DNA of 64,000 bases, taken from positions 62,001-126,000 of the forward strand of contig NZ_JAAGPD010000026.1 in NCBI RefSeq assembly GCF_017104565.1, read 5' to 3'. The notes under the pieces are model-generated. The model made no database searches. It was given only the letters and a program-made list of their open reading frames with translations, and had not been told where the DNA came from. Of this stretch, positions 29,189 through 39,732 are shown one piece after another. Positions within the stretch are counted from its first letter, which is position 1; each line of letters starts with the position of its first letter. The position numbers and the translations under genes were made by a program. The DNA comes from Paraburkholderia sp. Tr-20389. Lineage in GTDB: Bacteria; Pseudomonadota; Gammaproteobacteria; Burkholderiales; Burkholderiaceae.

Positions 29189-30371
29189 GACACAAGATCC
29201 CGTCGTCATCGTTTCCGTCGCGCGCACGCCGATGGCGGCGTTTCAGGGCGAGTTCGCGTCGCTGACGGCGCCGCAACTCGGCGCGATCGCGATCAAGGCG
29301 GCCGTCGAGCGCGCAGGTCTAAAGCCGGAACAGGTCGAAGAAGCCGTGATCGGCTGCGTGCTGCCCGCGGGCCAGGGTCAGGCACCCGCGCGCCAGGCGG
29401 CGCTCGGCGCGGGCCTGCCGCTGTCGACGGGTTCGACCACCGTCAACAAGATGTGCGGCTCCGGCATGCGCGCGGCGATGTTCGCGCACGACATGCTGTC
29501 GGCGGGTTCCGTCGACGTGATCGTCGCAGGCGGCATGGAAAGCATGACGAACGCGCCGTACCTGCTGCCGAAGGCGCGCGGCGGCATGCGCATGGGCCAC
29601 GGTCAGGTGATGGATCACATGTTCCTCGACGGCCTCGAAGACGCGTACGAGAAAGGCCGTCTGATGGGCACGTTCGCCGAAGAATGCGCGGGCTCGTTCG
29701 ACTTCACCCGTGAAGCGCAGGACAAGTTCGCCGTCGAATCGCTGATGCGCGCGAAACGCGCGAACGAAGACGGTTCGTTCGCGTGGGAAATCGCGCCGGT
29801 CACGATCGAAGGCAAGAAAGGCAGCGTGACGGTCGAGCGCGACGAGCAGCCGTTCAAGGCGAATCTCGACAAGATTCCGACGCTCAAGCCCGCGTTCAGC
29901 AAGACGGGCACGGTGACGGCCGCGAACTCGTCGTCGATCAGCGACGGCGCAGCGGCGCTCGTGATGATGCGCGAATCCACCGCGAAGAAGCTCGGCGTGA
30001 CGCCGCTGGCGCGCGTCGTCGGCCATTCCACGTTCGCGCAGGAACCGGCGAAGTTCACGACGGCGCCCGTCGGCGCGATTCGCAAGCTGTTCGAGAAGAA
30101 CGGCTGGAAAGCGGAAGACGTCGATCTGTACGAAATCAACGAAGCGTTCGCCGTCGTCACGATGGCCGCGATGAAAGAGCACAACCTGCCGCACGACAAG
30201 GTCAATGTGAACGGCGGCGCGTGTGCGCTCGGGCATCCGATCGGCGCGTCGGGTGCACGCATTCTCGTCACGCTGATCGGTGCGCTGAAGAAGCGCGGAC
30301 TGAAGCGCGGCGTCGCGAGCCTGTGCATCGGCGGCGGCGAAGCGACGGCGATGGGCGTCGAACTGGTCTAA
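29181..30371 (+). CDS. Acetyl-CoA C-acetyltransferase (thiolase)
   Basis: Condenses two acetyl-CoA to acetoacetyl-CoA, or cleaves 3-ketoacyl-CoA, depending on pathway. The 396-residue protein has the nucleophile Cys92 in NKMCGSGMR, His in NVNGGACALGHPIGASGAR and the second Cys in SLCIGGGEATAMG. It could serve PHB synthesis, leucine/isoleucine or ketone-body breakdown; the neighbouring acyl-CoA dehydrogenase and LiuR-like regulator favour degradation. The start overlaps can by 8 bases, with AAGGAG 8 bases ahead. Confidence 0.9.
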   Translation: MSETQDPVVIVSVARTPMAAFQGEFASLTAPQLGAIAIKAAVERAGLKPEQVEEAVIGCVLPAGQGQAPARQAALGAGLPLSTGSTTVNKMCGSGMRAAMFAHDMLSAGSVDVIVAGGMESMTNAPYLLPKARGGMRMGHGQVMDHMFLDGLEDAYEKGRLMGTFAEECAGSFDFTREAQDKFAVESLMRAKRANEDGSFAWEIAPVTIEGKKGSVTVERDEQPFKANLDKIPTLKPAFSKTGTVTAANSSSISDGAAALVMMRESTAKKLGVTPLARVVGHSTFAQEPAKFTTAPVGAIRKLFEKNGWKAEDVDLYEINEAFAVVTMAAMKEHNLPHDKVNVNGGACALGHPIGASGARILVTLIGALKKRGLKRGVASLCIGGGEATAMGVELV

Positions 30372-30419
30372 CCCGTTTCTATGGCGGCGCGCGGGATTCC
30401 GCGCGCGAAAGGATATCCG

Positions 30420-31097
30420 ATGAAAACAGTGTTGATCGTGGGCGCGTCGCGCGGCATCGGACGCGAATTCGTGAAGCAGTATCGGCACGACGGCTGGCGC
30501 GTGCTCGCCACCGCGCGCGATGCGGAATCGCTCGGTGAACTGGTTGCGCTCGGCGCCGAAGCATTCTCGCTCGACATAGCCTCACCCGAGGACATCGCCG
30601 CGCTCGCCTGGAAACTCGACGGCGAGCGGCTCGACGCCGCCGTGATCGTGTCGGGCGTGTACGGCCCGCAGACGGAAGGCGTCGAAACCGTCACCGCCGA
30701 AGACTTCGACTTCGTGATGACGACCAACGTGCGCGGGCCGATGCAGCTGATCCCGGTTCTGCTGCCGCTCGTCGAAGACGCGCAGGGCGTGCTGGCCGTG
30801 CTGTCGAGCCGCATGGGCAGCATCAGCGAGACGACGGGCACGACGGGCTGGCTGTATCGCGCGAGCAAGGCGGCGCTGAACGAAGTGCTGAAGGTGACGT
30901 CGGTGCAGACGCGCCGCGCGACCTGCGTATCGCTGCATCCTGGCTGGGTGCGCACTGACATGGGCGGCGCGTCGGCCGCCGTCGATCCGGCGCATAGCGT
31001 GCGCGGCATGCGCGACGTGCTGGCGCAGGCGGCGAGCACGCCGCATCTTTTTCATGGACGCTTCTTCCAGTTCGACGGCACGGCGCTCGACTGGTAG
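30420..31097 (+). CDS. Short-chain dehydrogenase/reductase (SDR)
   Basis: A 225-residue SDR with VGASRGIGREF at the N-terminus, a TNVRGPMQL segment and the catalytic Ser/Tyr/Lys in VLSSRMGS and YRASKAALNE. It is of the CsgA-like or sniffer-like small SDR type. The start MKTVLIVG follows AAAGGA. It lies in the same direction between thiolase and acyl-CoA dehydrogenase, so it may reduce a ketone or aldehyde in the same acyl pathway; the substrate is unknown. Confidence 0.82.
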   Translation: MKTVLIVGASRGIGREFVKQYRHDGWRVLATARDAESLGELVALGAEAFSLDIASPEDIAALAWKLDGERLDAAVIVSGVYGPQTEGVETVTAEDFDFVMTTNVRGPMQLIPVLLPLVEDAQGVLAVLSSRMGSISETTGTTGWLYRASKAALNEVLKVTSVQTRRATCVSLHPGWVRTDMGGASAAVDPAHSVRGMRDVLAQAASTPHLFHGRFFQFDGTALDW

Positions 31098-31135
31098 TTC
31101 CATCAGACGAATAAAGACATTCAGGAGACACCCGC

Positions 31136-32266
31136 ATGTTGCTCGATCAGGACCATCTGATGATCCGCGACGCGGTGCGCACTTTCGTGCGCGAAGCCGT
31201 GACGCCGAACGCCGCGCAATGGGACCGCGAGCGCACGTTTCCGGCTGACGTGCATCGCCAGCTTGCCGAACTCGGCGCGTACGGCGTGCTCGTTCCGGAG
31301 GAATATGGCGGCGCCGGGCTCGACGCGCTCGCGCTCGCGTTGATTCTCGAAGAAATCGCGGCGGGCGACGGCGGCACGTCGACGGCGATCTCGGTCAATA
31401 ACTGCCCTGTCTGCAGCATTCTGCTGACGTATGGCAACGAGCAACAGAAGCGGGACTGGCTCACGCCGCTAGCGCGCGGCGAGATGCTCGGCGCTTTTTG
31501 CCTCACCGAACCGCAGGCGGGCTCGGACGCTTCGGCGCTGCGCACCACGGCCACGCGAGACGGCGACTGCTACGTGCTCAACGGCGTGAAGCAGTTCATC
31601 ACGAGCGGCAAGAACGGCAACGTTGCGATCGTGATGGCCGTCACCGATAAAAGCGCCGGCAAGCGCGGCATCAGCGCGTTCGTCGTGCCGACGGATACGC
31701 CCGGCTATGTCGTCGCGCGGCTCGAAGAGAAACTCGGGCAGCATTCGTCCGATACCGCGCAGATCGTCTTCGATAACTGCCGCGTGCCCGCCGCGAATCT
31801 GATCGGCGCGGAAGGCGAAGGCTATCGGATCGCGCTGTCGGGGCTGGAAGGCGGGCGCATCGGCATTGCCGCGCAGAGCGTCGGCATGGCGCGCGCAGCG
31901 CTCGAAGCGGCGCTCGCCTACGCGAAGGAGCGCGAAAGTTTCGGGCAACCGCTTTTTTCGCACCAGGCCGTGCAGTTCCGGCTCGCCGACATGGCGACGC
32001 AACTCGAAGCCGCGCGTCAGCTGATCTGGCACGCCGCCTCGCTGAAGGACGCGGGCCAGCCGTGTCTGACGGAAGCGGCGATGGCCAAGCTGTTTGCCTC
32101 CGAGGCCGCGGAACGCATCTGTTCGGCCGCCTTGCAGATTCACGGCGGCTACGGTTATCTGAGCGACTTCCCCGTCGAGCGCATTTATCGCGACGTTCGC
32201 GTGTGCCAGATCTATGAGGGCACCAGCGATATCCAGAAGATCCTGATCGCGCGCGGACTGAGCTAA
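31136..32266 (+). CDS. Acyl-CoA dehydrogenase
   Basis: FAD-dependent alpha-beta dehydrogenation of an acyl-CoA, passing electrons to ETF. The 376-residue protein has the family signatures [17 protein letters not shown] (FAD site) and [20 protein letters not shown], with the catalytic Glu in the C-terminal [10 protein letters not shown] as in short-chain, isobutyryl- and butyryl-type enzymes. Chain specificity cannot be read reliably; a branched short-chain acyl-CoA is plausible given the neighbours. AGGAGA precedes the start. Confidence 0.9.
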   Translation: MLLDQDHLMIRDAVRTFVREAVTPNAAQWDRERTFPADVHRQLAELGAYGVLVPEEYGGAGLDALALALILEEIAAGDGGTSTAISVNNCPVCSILLTYGNEQQKRDWLTPLARGEMLGAFCLTEPQAGSDASALRTTATRDGDCYVLNGVKQFITSGKNGNVAIVMAVTDKSAGKRGISAFVVPTDTPGYVVARLEEKLGQHSSDTAQIVFDNCRVPAANLIGAEGEGYRIALSGLEGGRIGIAAQSVGMARAALEAALAYAKERESFGQPLFSHQAVQFRLADMATQLEAARQLIWHAASLKDAGQPCLTEAAMAKLFASEAAERICSAALQIHGGYGYLSDFPVERIYRDVRVCQIYEGTSDIQKILIARGLS

Positions 32267-32284
32267 ACCTTTCTTCGATCTTTC

Positions 32285-32731
32285 ATGACTGCATCAGCGA
32301 AACAACGTCCCGTCGAATGTCCTTGCGGCGGCGCCGCGCCGAACCGGCGCGACGCCGACAAGCCGCCGCGTTTCGCGGACTGCTGCGGACGGTATATCGA
32401 CGGCGGCGCTGCGGCGCCGAACGCGCTCGAACTGATGCGCTCGCGCTATAGCGCCTACGTGCTCGGCGAATCCCACTATTTGCGCGACACGTGGGCGCCG
32501 CAAACCTGCCCCGCCGATCTCGACGTCGATACGAGCGCGCCCGAGGCGCCGCGCTGGCTAGGTCTGCAGATCAAACGCTTCACGCCACTCGACGATACGC
32601 ACGCCGAAGTGGAGTTCGTCGCGCGCTACAAGGTGGGCGGACGGGCGCATCGGCTGCATGAATCCAGCCGCTTCATCAGAGGCGAGGACGCGCGCTGGCG
32701 TTACGTCGACGGCGATGTGAGCGATCGCTGA
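32285..32731 (+). CDS. YchJ family (UPF0225) SEC-C motif protein
   Basis: A 148-residue protein with a Cys-rich N-terminus (ECPCGGA, then DCCGRYIDG), a partial zinc-binding SEC-C-like motif. It is followed by the YchJ NTF2-like domain (LMRSRYSAYVLGESHYLRDTW, then VEFVARYKVGGRAHRLHE). The biochemical role of the family is unknown. It starts 19 bases after the acyl-CoA dehydrogenase and may be its last operon partner. Confidence 0.8.
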   Translation: MTASAKQRPVECPCGGAAPNRRDADKPPRFADCCGRYIDGGAAAPNALELMRSRYSAYVLGESHYLRDTWAPQTCPADLDVDTSAPEAPRWLGLQIKRFTPLDDTHAEVEFVARYKVGGRAHRLHESSRFIRGEDARWRYVDGDVSDR

Positions 32732-33293
32732 CACTACCTTTCCGATTGCACTGCAACAACGTCTTAAATGCCTGTTAAAGAAGTCAAATAAGGGCCGTTT
32801 CCGTAGAAAAATCAATGTGTTGGACTGACGCTACGTCCCTCATATCCAAATCTTTCCGCCCTTGCCCCGCAGGCCGCGCCGCGCCGTCGCGAGCGCGCTT
32901 CTCGCCGCGCAAATAGTGCCGCAGGGGGTTTGTACTGAATTGCACAAATATAAATTGTCGTGCCAGTATGAGTCCTACAGATGTTGCAGCGCTCCGTAGC
33001 GAGGTAGCGGACCACCGCTCCCGCAGGATGTCCAGACGCACCGCCCGTTGATCGTTCAGCGGGCACGCGATCCGGGGCATCGCGAGGCGCTCACTTCGAC
33101 GCGTGGGGTCGCGTCGACCGGCTTCGGTTCATCCCAATGCGGTCCTGATCTGTATGCGTGCGCGAACCGCGCAGCGTGTGTGATCTTTTTGACCTTGTTT
33201 TGGCGTTCGATCGGAGCCAAATCGGCCTTACGGCGATCCGTACCTGGAACCCGTACAGGAAGGTTCAAGCGTTTTTGAGAGCAGGTGTAGCGG
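32732..33293. other. Intergenic region upstream of the secreted hydrolase
   Basis: About 560 bases without a credible gene. An AT-rich patch around 32935-32965 contains GCACAA and TTGTcGTGC arms around ATATAAA, a possible operator or promoter element. No structured RNA I recognise is present, and the open frames here are short and compositionally unlike genes. Confidence 0.4.
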
Positions 33294-34583
33294 ATGGTGT
33301 TCAGCAAAGTTCTGTCGGTATGTGCGATGTCGGCGGCGTTCATGGCCTGCGCCGTGACGGCCGCGCACGCGGACCCGCTCGCGGACGCCGAAGCCGGCCC
33401 GCTCGGTCGCGCCCAGGTGCAGCGACTCGCCCTCGACGAAGACGGCTACCTGCCCGTCGTCAAGCTCAGCGAACAGATCATCCGCATTCCCGTCGACGCC
33501 GACGGCAAAGTCACCCTCGAAACGACCGTCTACAAGCCGGAAGGTCCCGGCCCGTTCCCGATGGTCGTGTTCAACCACGGCAAGATTCACGGCGATCCGC
33601 GTATGCAGACGCGCAGCGATCCGGTGTCGCTGGCGCGCGAATTCGTGCGGCGCGGTTATGTCGTCGTCGCGCCGAATCGCCAGGGTTTCGCCGATTCCGG
33701 CGGCTCGTACGTGCAAGACGGCTGCGACGTGACGCGCAACGGCCTGAGCCAGGCCGCCGACGTCGCGACGACGGTCGACTACATGTCGAAGCAAAGCTAT
33801 GTCGACGCGAAGCGTATCGTCGTGGCGGGCACCTCGCACGGCGGCCTCGCGACCATCGCGTACGGCACGAACGCCGCGCCCGGCGTGCGCGGACTGATCA
33901 ATTTCTCGGGCGGCTTGCGCCAGGACGCCTGCACCGACTGGCAAGGCAATCTGACGAATGCATTCGGCACGTATGGCGAGAGCACGCACGTGCCGTCGCT
34001 GTGGCTGTATGGCGACAACGATTCGATCTGGCCGTCGACGCTCGTTTCGCGGATGTACACCGCCTACACGGGCAACACGCTGGGCAAGGGCGTCAACGCG
34101 AAGATGGTCGATTTCGGCTCGTACAAGAACGACGCGCATCGCCTCGTCGGCGATCGCGACGGCGTGCGTGTCTGGTGGCCGTCCGTCGAAGCGTTCCTTG
34201 CACGCGTCGGCATGCCGACGGGCGTCCAGTACCGCGTCGCCGAACCGACGCAGCCGAAGGCCACGCATTTCGCCAGGATCGATGCCGTCGACTCCGTGCC
34301 ATTCGTCGACGAAGCCGGCCGCGCCGGTTACCGCAACTTCCTGCACCAATACCCGAGCCGCGCATTTGCGGTGTCCGACTCGGGCGCGTGGTCGTGGGCC
34401 GAAGGCGGCGACGATCCGATGTCGGTGGCCATCGCGAACTGCCAGAAGCAGAGCTCGGACCCGTGCCGCCTGTATGCCGTCAACGACAGCGTCGTCTGGA
34501 AGGACGGCTCGACCCAAACGGCTGACGAAGACACCGATTCCCCGTCGAAGGACGGCAGCAAGCCCGCGCTGGCTAGCCGCTGA
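33294..34583 (+). CDS. Secreted alpha/beta hydrolase (dienelactone-hydrolase-like fold)
   Basis: A 429-residue exported protein: signal peptide MVFSKVLSVCAMSAAFMACAVTAAHA, then an alpha/beta hydrolase domain with VFNHGKIHGDPR (oxyanion region), nucleophile Ser in GTSHGG, Asp in YGDNDSIWP and His in KNDAHRLVGD. A C-terminal extra domain (~residues 345-400) contains YPSRAFAVSDSGAWSW and the Cys pair NCQKQSSDPC, probably disulfide-bonded, of the kind repeated in other periplasmic proteins of this group. An esterase or amidase in the periplasm is likely; the substrate is unknown. A perfect 8-bp hairpin at 34656-34678 lies downstream without a U tract. Confidence 0.8.
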   Translation: MVFSKVLSVCAMSAAFMACAVTAAHADPLADAEAGPLGRAQVQRLALDEDGYLPVVKLSEQIIRIPVDADGKVTLETTVYKPEGPGPFPMVVFNHGKIHGDPRMQTRSDPVSLAREFVRRGYVVVAPNRQGFADSGGSYVQDGCDVTRNGLSQAADVATTVDYMSKQSYVDAKRIVVAGTSHGGLATIAYGTNAAPGVRGLINFSGGLRQDACTDWQGNLTNAFGTYGESTHVPSLWLYGDNDSIWPSTLVSRMYTAYTGNTLGKGVNAKMVDFGSYKNDAHRLVGDRDGVRVWWPSVEAFLARVGMPTGVQYRVAEPTQPKATHFARIDAVDSVPFVDEAGRAGYRNFLHQYPSRAFAVSDSGAWSWAEGGDDPMSVAIANCQKQSSDPCRLYAVNDSVVWKDGSTQTADEDTDSPSKDGSKPALASR

Positions 34584-35334
34584 TCTACGCACCGCCCGCT
34601 GCGTGCTCCGCGCGCCGGGCGATATTTCCTGACTTCCCCGCTTCTCCTTCACGCGCTGCCCGGCATTCGTCCGGGCAGAATCTCCGCTCGAACTGTCGAA
34701 ACCCGTTCGTTCTCAGGATTCGGAACATCGCGCGCCGGTTCGAACGCGCGCACATCTGAACGCCGCGCGCGAGACTCGCGCACATCATCCGATCGTCGAA
34801 CTCAACGCCGTGCCGAGCGATGGGTGGACCGCGCGCCCGCCCCGCGTCGACCGCGTAGCCGTGAGCGCCACCTCTGCCCGTATTCCATCCGGCCAGCCCA
34901 AGCCGCCTTCGCGTGCCCAGATTTTTTTCACAAGGGGCCCATGACTTTGCCGTCGTTATCTACGGTCATTTGCGGCCTTTGAAAACGAACTGCCGCGAGC
35001 TGTCGCCAACCCCGGAAAATCGCACCCAAGCCATTGAAAACATGATGTTTTCAGATAGTGCATCGCAGCGGATATCGCGCTAATCTCACTTCCGCCGCCG
35101 CAAAAAGGCGCGCTTCGAAGCTTCGCAGCGCGCCGATGCAGCAGCCCATCCGACGCACGGTAAGCGCCCGCAATCGCCCTCACCTGCATTGCGAACGACG
35201 CGTTCCATCGCCGGATTCAGGCGGACGTCATTCGTCCCGATTCGCCAGCAGCATTTGCATCACCCATTTACATGACCGCCCGGCACGACGCGCGCCGCGC
35301 TCGCGCCTTGCCCGGTTCATGTTCCGGAGCAGTT
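34584..35334. other. Intergenic region upstream of the biotin operon
   Basis: About 750 bases with no supported gene. It contains a hairpin CTGCCCGG/CCGGGCAG (34656-34678) that may end the upstream transcript, the 19-bp palindrome at 35035-35053 described separately, and a run of AT-richer DNA at 34930-35060 that is the best place for the bio promoter. Confidence 0.5.
35035..35053. promoter_or_regulatory. Perfect 19-bp palindrome, candidate bio operator
   Basis: TGAAAACAT-G-ATGTTTTCA: two perfect 9-bp arms around one central base, 282 bases before the bioA start and in the AT-rich part of the gap. It is the right size for a dimeric repressor site. It does not match the BioR or BioQ motifs as I remember them. 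Confidence 0.55.
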
Positions 35335-36681
35335 TTGAATACACAGGCAACCGAAGACTGGATCGCCCGCAGCCTGCGCGCTGTGTGGCATCCCTGTACG
35401 CAGATGAAGCATCACGAGCGCTATCCGCTCGTGCCCGTTTCGCGCGGCGCCGGCGCATGGCTTTACGATCGCGCGGGACATCGTTATCTCGACGCGATCA
35501 GTTCGTGGTGGGTCAACCTGTTCGGCCACGCGAACCCGCGCATCAACGCCGCGCTGAAAGACCAGCTCGATACGCTAGAGCACGCGATGCTCGCCGGCTG
35601 CACGCACGAACCCGCGATCGAACTCGCGGAGCGCCTCGGCGCGCTCACGCAGAACACGCTCGGTCACGCGTTCTTCGCGTCGGATGGCGCGTCGGCCGTC
35701 GAAATCGCGCTGAAGATGAGCTTCCATTCGTGGCGCAATCGCGGCTACGACTACAAGCGTGAGTTCGTCTGCGTCGCGAACAGCTATCACGGCGAGACGA
35801 TCGGCGCGCTCGGCGTCACCGACGTCGCGTTGTTCAAGGACGCGTACGACCCGCTGATCCGCAACGCGCACGTTGTCGCTTCACCCGATGCGCGCCTCGC
35901 ACGCGAAGGCGAAACGGCCGCCGACGTCGCGCAGCGCGCGCTCGACGACGTTCGCGCGCTGTTCGAATCGCGCGCCGACAGTATCGCCGCGTTGATCGTC
36001 GAACCGCTGGTGCAATGCGCAGCGGGCATGGCGATGCACGACCCGTCGTATATCGCAGGCTTGCGCGCGCTGTGCGACCGCTACGGCGTGCATCTGATCG
36101 CCGACGAAATCGCCGTCGGCTGCGGACGCACGGGCACCTTCTTCGCGAGCGAACAGGCTGGCGTGTGGCCGGACTTTCTGTGTCTGTCGAAGGGCATCAG
36201 CGGCGGCTATCTGCCGTTGTCGATCGTGCTGTCGCGCGACGAAATCTACGCCGCCTTCTACGACGACGACACCACGCGCGGCTTCCTGCATTCGCATTCG
36301 TACACGGGCAATCCGCTCGCGTGCCGCGCGGCGCTTGCGACGCTCGATCTGTTCGCGAGCGACAACGTGCTTGCCGCAAACGAGAAGAAATCGGCGGCAT
36401 TGCGCGCCGCGCTCGAACCGCTCGCGCAACATGCGCAGGTGCGCAACCTGCGTCAGCGCGGCACGATCCTCGCGTTCGATGCCGTCGTTGACGACGCCGA
36501 TGCCGCGAAGACCTTCTCGCGCCGTTTCTTCGAGAACGGTTTGAAGCGCGAACTGCTGCTGCGCCCGATCGGCACGACGGTGTACCTGATGCCGCCGTAC
36601 ATTCTCGACGACGAAGAAATCGCGCTGCTCGCCGAGCGCACGCGCGCCACGTTCGATGCGACATTGACGGAGGCGCGCTGA
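35335..36681 (+). CDS. bioA: Adenosylmethionine--8-amino-7-oxononanoate aminotransferase
   Basis: PLP enzyme making 7,8-diaminopelargonic acid, the third step of biotin ring assembly. The 448-residue form begins at a TTG (35335) because GGAG lies 5 bases before it and the protein then starts at [13 protein letters not shown], the usual family N-terminus; an in-frame ATG at 35272 adds 21 Arg-rich residues. The PLP lysine is Lys286 in [11 protein letters not shown], with [15 protein letters not shown] and [12 protein letters not shown]. It is the first gene of bioAFDB and overlaps bioF by one base (TGATG). Confidence 0.93.
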   Translation: MNTQATEDWIARSLRAVWHPCTQMKHHERYPLVPVSRGAGAWLYDRAGHRYLDAISSWWVNLFGHANPRINAALKDQLDTLEHAMLAGCTHEPAIELAERLGALTQNTLGHAFFASDGASAVEIALKMSFHSWRNRGYDYKREFVCVANSYHGETIGALGVTDVALFKDAYDPLIRNAHVVASPDARLAREGETAADVAQRALDDVRALFESRADSIAALIVEPLVQCAAGMAMHDPSYIAGLRALCDRYGVHLIADEIAVGCGRTGTFFASEQAGVWPDFLCLSKGISGGYLPLSIVLSRDEIYAAFYDDDTTRGFLHSHSYTGNPLACRAALATLDLFASDNVLAANEKKSAALRAALEPLAQHAQVRNLRQRGTILAFDAVVDDADAAKTFSRRFFENGLKRELLLRPIGTTVYLMPPYILDDEEIALLAERTRATFDATLTEAR

Positions 36682-37865
36682 TGCAACTGCTCGACACACT
36701 TGAACAGGGACTGAAGGACATCGACGCGCGCGGCCTGCGCCGTCGCCGCCGCACCGTCGATTCGCCGTGCTCCGCGCATATGACCGTCGACGGCCGCAAC
36801 ATGATCGGCTTCGCGAGCAACGACTATCTCGGGCTGGCCGCGCATCCGCTACTCGTCGCGGCCATCACGGAAGGCGCGCGACGCTATGGCGCGGGCAGCG
36901 GCGGATCGCATCTGCTGGGCGGCCATTCGCGCGCGCACGCGCAACTCGAAGACGACCTCGCAGAGTTCGCGGGCGACTTCGTCGACAACCCGCGCGCGCT
37001 GTACTTCAGCACCGGCTACATGGCGAATCTCGCGACGCTCACGGCGCTTGCGGGACGCGGCACGACGTTGTTCTCCGACTCGCTGAACCACGCATCGCTG
37101 ATCGACGGTGCGCGTCTGTCGCGCGCCGACATCCAGATCTATCCGCATGCGGACGCCGAAGCGTTGAGCGCGATGCTCGAAGCGTCGGACGCCGCGGTGA
37201 AGCTGATCGTCAGCGACACCGTGTTCAGCATGGACGGCGACATCGCACCGCTCGCGCGTCTGCTCGAACTCGCCGAGCAGCACGGCGCATGGCTCGTCGT
37301 CGACGACGCACACGGTTTCGGCGTGCTCGGTCCGCAAGGAAGCGGCGCGGTTGCGGAAGCCGCGCTGCGCTCGCCGCATCTGATCGTGATCGGCACGCTC
37401 GGCAAGGCGGCGGGCGTGTCGGGCGCGTTCGTCGTCGCGCATGAGACGGTGATCGAATGGCTCGTGCAGCGCGCGCGGCCGTATATCTTCACGACGGCGT
37501 CCGTGCCGGCGGCGGCGCATGCGGTATCGGCGAGTCTGCGCATCATCGGCGGCGACGAAGGCGAGCATCGGCGCACGCATCTGCGTTCGCTGATCACGCG
37601 TACGCGCGACATGCTCAAGCGCACGCCGTGGCTGCCCGTCGATTCGCACACGGCCGTGCAGCCGCTCGTCATCGGCTCGAACGAGGCGACGCTCGAAGTC
37701 GCCGCATCGCTCGATCGCGCGAACCTGTGGGTGCCTGCGATCCGTCCGCCGACCGTGCCCGAGGGCACGTCGCGACTGCGCATTTCGCTGTCGGCCGCAC
37801 ACTCGCACAACGACCTCGAGCAACTCGAGAACGCACTGATGAAGACAGCGGAGGCACGCGCATGA
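36681..37865 (+). CDS. bioF: 8-amino-7-oxononanoate synthase
   Basis: PLP enzyme condensing pimeloyl-ACP or pimeloyl-CoA with L-alanine to give KAPA, the first committed step of biotin ring assembly. The 394-residue alpha-oxoamine synthase has [42 protein letters not shown] and the PLP lysine Lys242 in [13 protein letters not shown]. It is translationally coupled at both ends: TGATG with bioA and a 4-base ATGA overlap with bioD. No bioC or bioH is evident in the window. Confidence 0.95.
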   Translation: MQLLDTLEQGLKDIDARGLRRRRRTVDSPCSAHMTVDGRNMIGFASNDYLGLAAHPLLVAAITEGARRYGAGSGGSHLLGGHSRAHAQLEDDLAEFAGDFVDNPRALYFSTGYMANLATLTALAGRGTTLFSDSLNHASLIDGARLSRADIQIYPHADAEALSAMLEASDAAVKLIVSDTVFSMDGDIAPLARLLELAEQHGAWLVVDDAHGFGVLGPQGSGAVAEAALRSPHLIVIGTLGKAAGVSGAFVVAHETVIEWLVQRARPYIFTTASVPAAAHAVSASLRIIGGDEGEHRRTHLRSLITRTRDMLKRTPWLPVDSHTAVQPLVIGSNEATLEVAASLDRANLWVPAIRPPTVPEGTSRLRISLSAAHSHNDLEQLENALMKTAEARA

Positions 37866-38581
37866 GCCCCGCACTGTCGCTCTTCGTGACGGGCACGGAT
37901 ACGGAAATCGGCAAGACGCTCGTTTCTGCGGCACTGTTGCGCGGCTTCGTCCGCGAGGGCTTGCGCGCGACCGCGATGAAGCCGATCGCGGCAGGCGCAA
38001 CGCTGGTGAACGGCGTGCTGCACAACGAAGACGCCGATCAGCTCGACGCCGCCGCCAATGTGCTGCTGCCGCCCGACATCCGCACACCGTTCATGCTGAA
38101 GGAACCGGCCGCGCCGCATATCGCGGCCGCGCATGAAAACGTCACGCTCGACATGACGCGTATCGTCGACGCGCATAAGGCAGCGCTACAGATGGCCGAT
38201 GTCGTCGTCGTGGAAGGCGTCGGCGGGTTTCGTGTGCCGCTCACCGACGCGCACGACACCGCCGATCTCGCGTTCGCGCTGAATCTGCCCGTGGTGCTCG
38301 TCGTCGGTATGCGGCTGGGCTGTATCAGCCACGCGCTGCTGACGGCGGAAGCGATCGCCGCGCGGGGACTGCCCATCGTGGGCTGGGTCGCGAACCGTGT
38401 CGATCCCGCCATGCTGTTTCCCGACGAAAACATCGACACGCTGCGCGACCGGCTCGACCGACAGTACGACGCGCCCTTGCTCGGCATCGTGCCGCATCTG
38501 AGCCCCGCGTCGCCCGATGTGGCCGCGACACATCTCGACACCACCCGACTGTTGCAGACGCTGCGCGCCGCGCAGCGCTGA
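37862..38581 (+). CDS. bioD: Dethiobiotin synthetase
   Basis: ATP-dependent closure of the ureido ring of dethiobiotin from DAPA and CO2. The 239-residue protein has the P-loop-like [15 protein letters not shown] at the N-terminus, MKPIAAG, the [12 protein letters not shown] Mg/DAPA region and VANRVDP. The start overlaps the end of bioF (ATGA). It is followed 36 bases later by bioB. Confidence 0.95.
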   Translation: MSPALSLFVTGTDTEIGKTLVSAALLRGFVREGLRATAMKPIAAGATLVNGVLHNEDADQLDAAANVLLPPDIRTPFMLKEPAAPHIAAAHENVTLDMTRIVDAHKAALQMADVVVVEGVGGFRVPLTDAHDTADLAFALNLPVVLVVGMRLGCISHALLTAEAIAARGLPIVGWVANRVDPAMLFPDENIDTLRDRLDRQYDAPLLGIVPHLSPASPDVAATHLDTTRLLQTLRAAQR

Positions 38582-38617
38582 AGGCTTTCGACAAATCAAA
38601 TCATCAAGGACCACCCC

Positions 38618-39673
38618 ATGAGCCAGATCCAAACCGCACCGTTGCCCGTCACGCCGTCGAAGGCTGCTGCGGCCGCGGACGCTGCCGCATCGCGCTGGAA
38701 AGTCGCCGATGTCGCCGCGCTGTATGAACTGCCGTTCAACGACCTGCTGTTCCGCGCGCAACAGGTGCATCGCGAACACTTCGACGCGAATACCGTGCAA
38801 CTCTCCACGCTGCTGTCGATCAAGACGGGCGGCTGCGAGGAAGATTGCGCGTACTGTCCGCAATCGGTGCATCACGAGACCGGGCTGAAGGCCGAAAAGC
38901 TGATGGAAGTCGATGAGGTGCTGGCCGCCGCACGCGTCGCGAAGGAAAACGGCGCGACGCGTTTCTGCATGGGCGCCGCATGGCGCAACCCGAAAGACCG
39001 CCACCTCGAACCGATCAAGGACATGATTCGCGGCGTGAAGTCGATGGGCCTCGAAACCTGCGTGACACTCGGCATGCTCGAGGCGCATCAGGCGCAAGCG
39101 CTGCGTGAGGCGGGTCTCGACTACTACAACCACAACCTCGATACATCGCCCGAGTTCTACGGCCAGATCATTTCGACGCGCACGTATCAGGACCGGCTCG
39201 ATACGCTCGAGCACGTGCGCGATGCGGGCATCAACGTGTGCTGCGGCGGTATCGTCGGACTCGGTGAGTCGCGTCGCGAACGTGCGGGGCTGATCGCGCA
39301 GCTCGCGAATATGGAGCCGTATCCGGAGTCGGTGCCTATCAACAACCTCGTGCAGGTCGAGGGCACGCCGCTCACGGGGACGGAAGCGCTCGATCCGTTC
39401 GAATTCGTGCGGACGATCGCCGTTGCGCGTATCACGATGCCGCGCGCAATGGTGCGGTTGTCCGCCGGCCGCGAGCAAATGGATGAGGCGCTGCAGGCTA
39501 TGTGCTTTCTCGCTGGGGCGAACTCGATTTTTTATGGCGATCAGTTGCTGACTACCAGCAATCCGCAGGCTGAGGCTGATCGCAAGTTGTTAGCCCGACT
39601 TGGGATTCGGGCTGAGGCGGCTCAGCAGATGCCGGTCGAGCGTGAGTGCTCGCATGGGTGTGACGGGCATTGA
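38618..39673 (+). CDS. bioB: Biotin synthase (radical SAM)
   Basis: Inserts sulfur into dethiobiotin. The 351-residue protein carries the radical-SAM cluster Cys73-x3-Cys77-x2-Cys80 ([12 protein letters not shown]) and the second-cluster ligands further on ([16 protein letters not shown]). An AAGGA site lies 9 bases before the ATG. The C-terminus has extra Cys/His residues (ECSHGCDGH). It ends the bioAFDB operon. The order A-F-D-B with overlaps suggests one polycistronic message from upstream of bioA. Confidence 0.95.
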   Translation: MSQIQTAPLPVTPSKAAAAADAAASRWKVADVAALYELPFNDLLFRAQQVHREHFDANTVQLSTLLSIKTGGCEEDCAYCPQSVHHETGLKAEKLMEVDEVLAAARVAKENGATRFCMGAAWRNPKDRHLEPIKDMIRGVKSMGLETCVTLGMLEAHQAQALREAGLDYYNHNLDTSPEFYGQIISTRTYQDRLDTLEHVRDAGINVCCGGIVGLGESRRERAGLIAQLANMEPYPESVPINNLVQVEGTPLTGTEALDPFEFVRTIAVARITMPRAMVRLSAGREQMDEALQAMCFLAGANSIFYGDQLLTTSNPQAEADRKLLARLGIRAEAAQQMPVERECSHGCDGH

Positions 39674-39732
39674 TGAGCTGGCATCCGCGTATTGCTTCTG
39701 GTTCGTCAGCGTTGCCCCTGCGCGGGGCGGCA

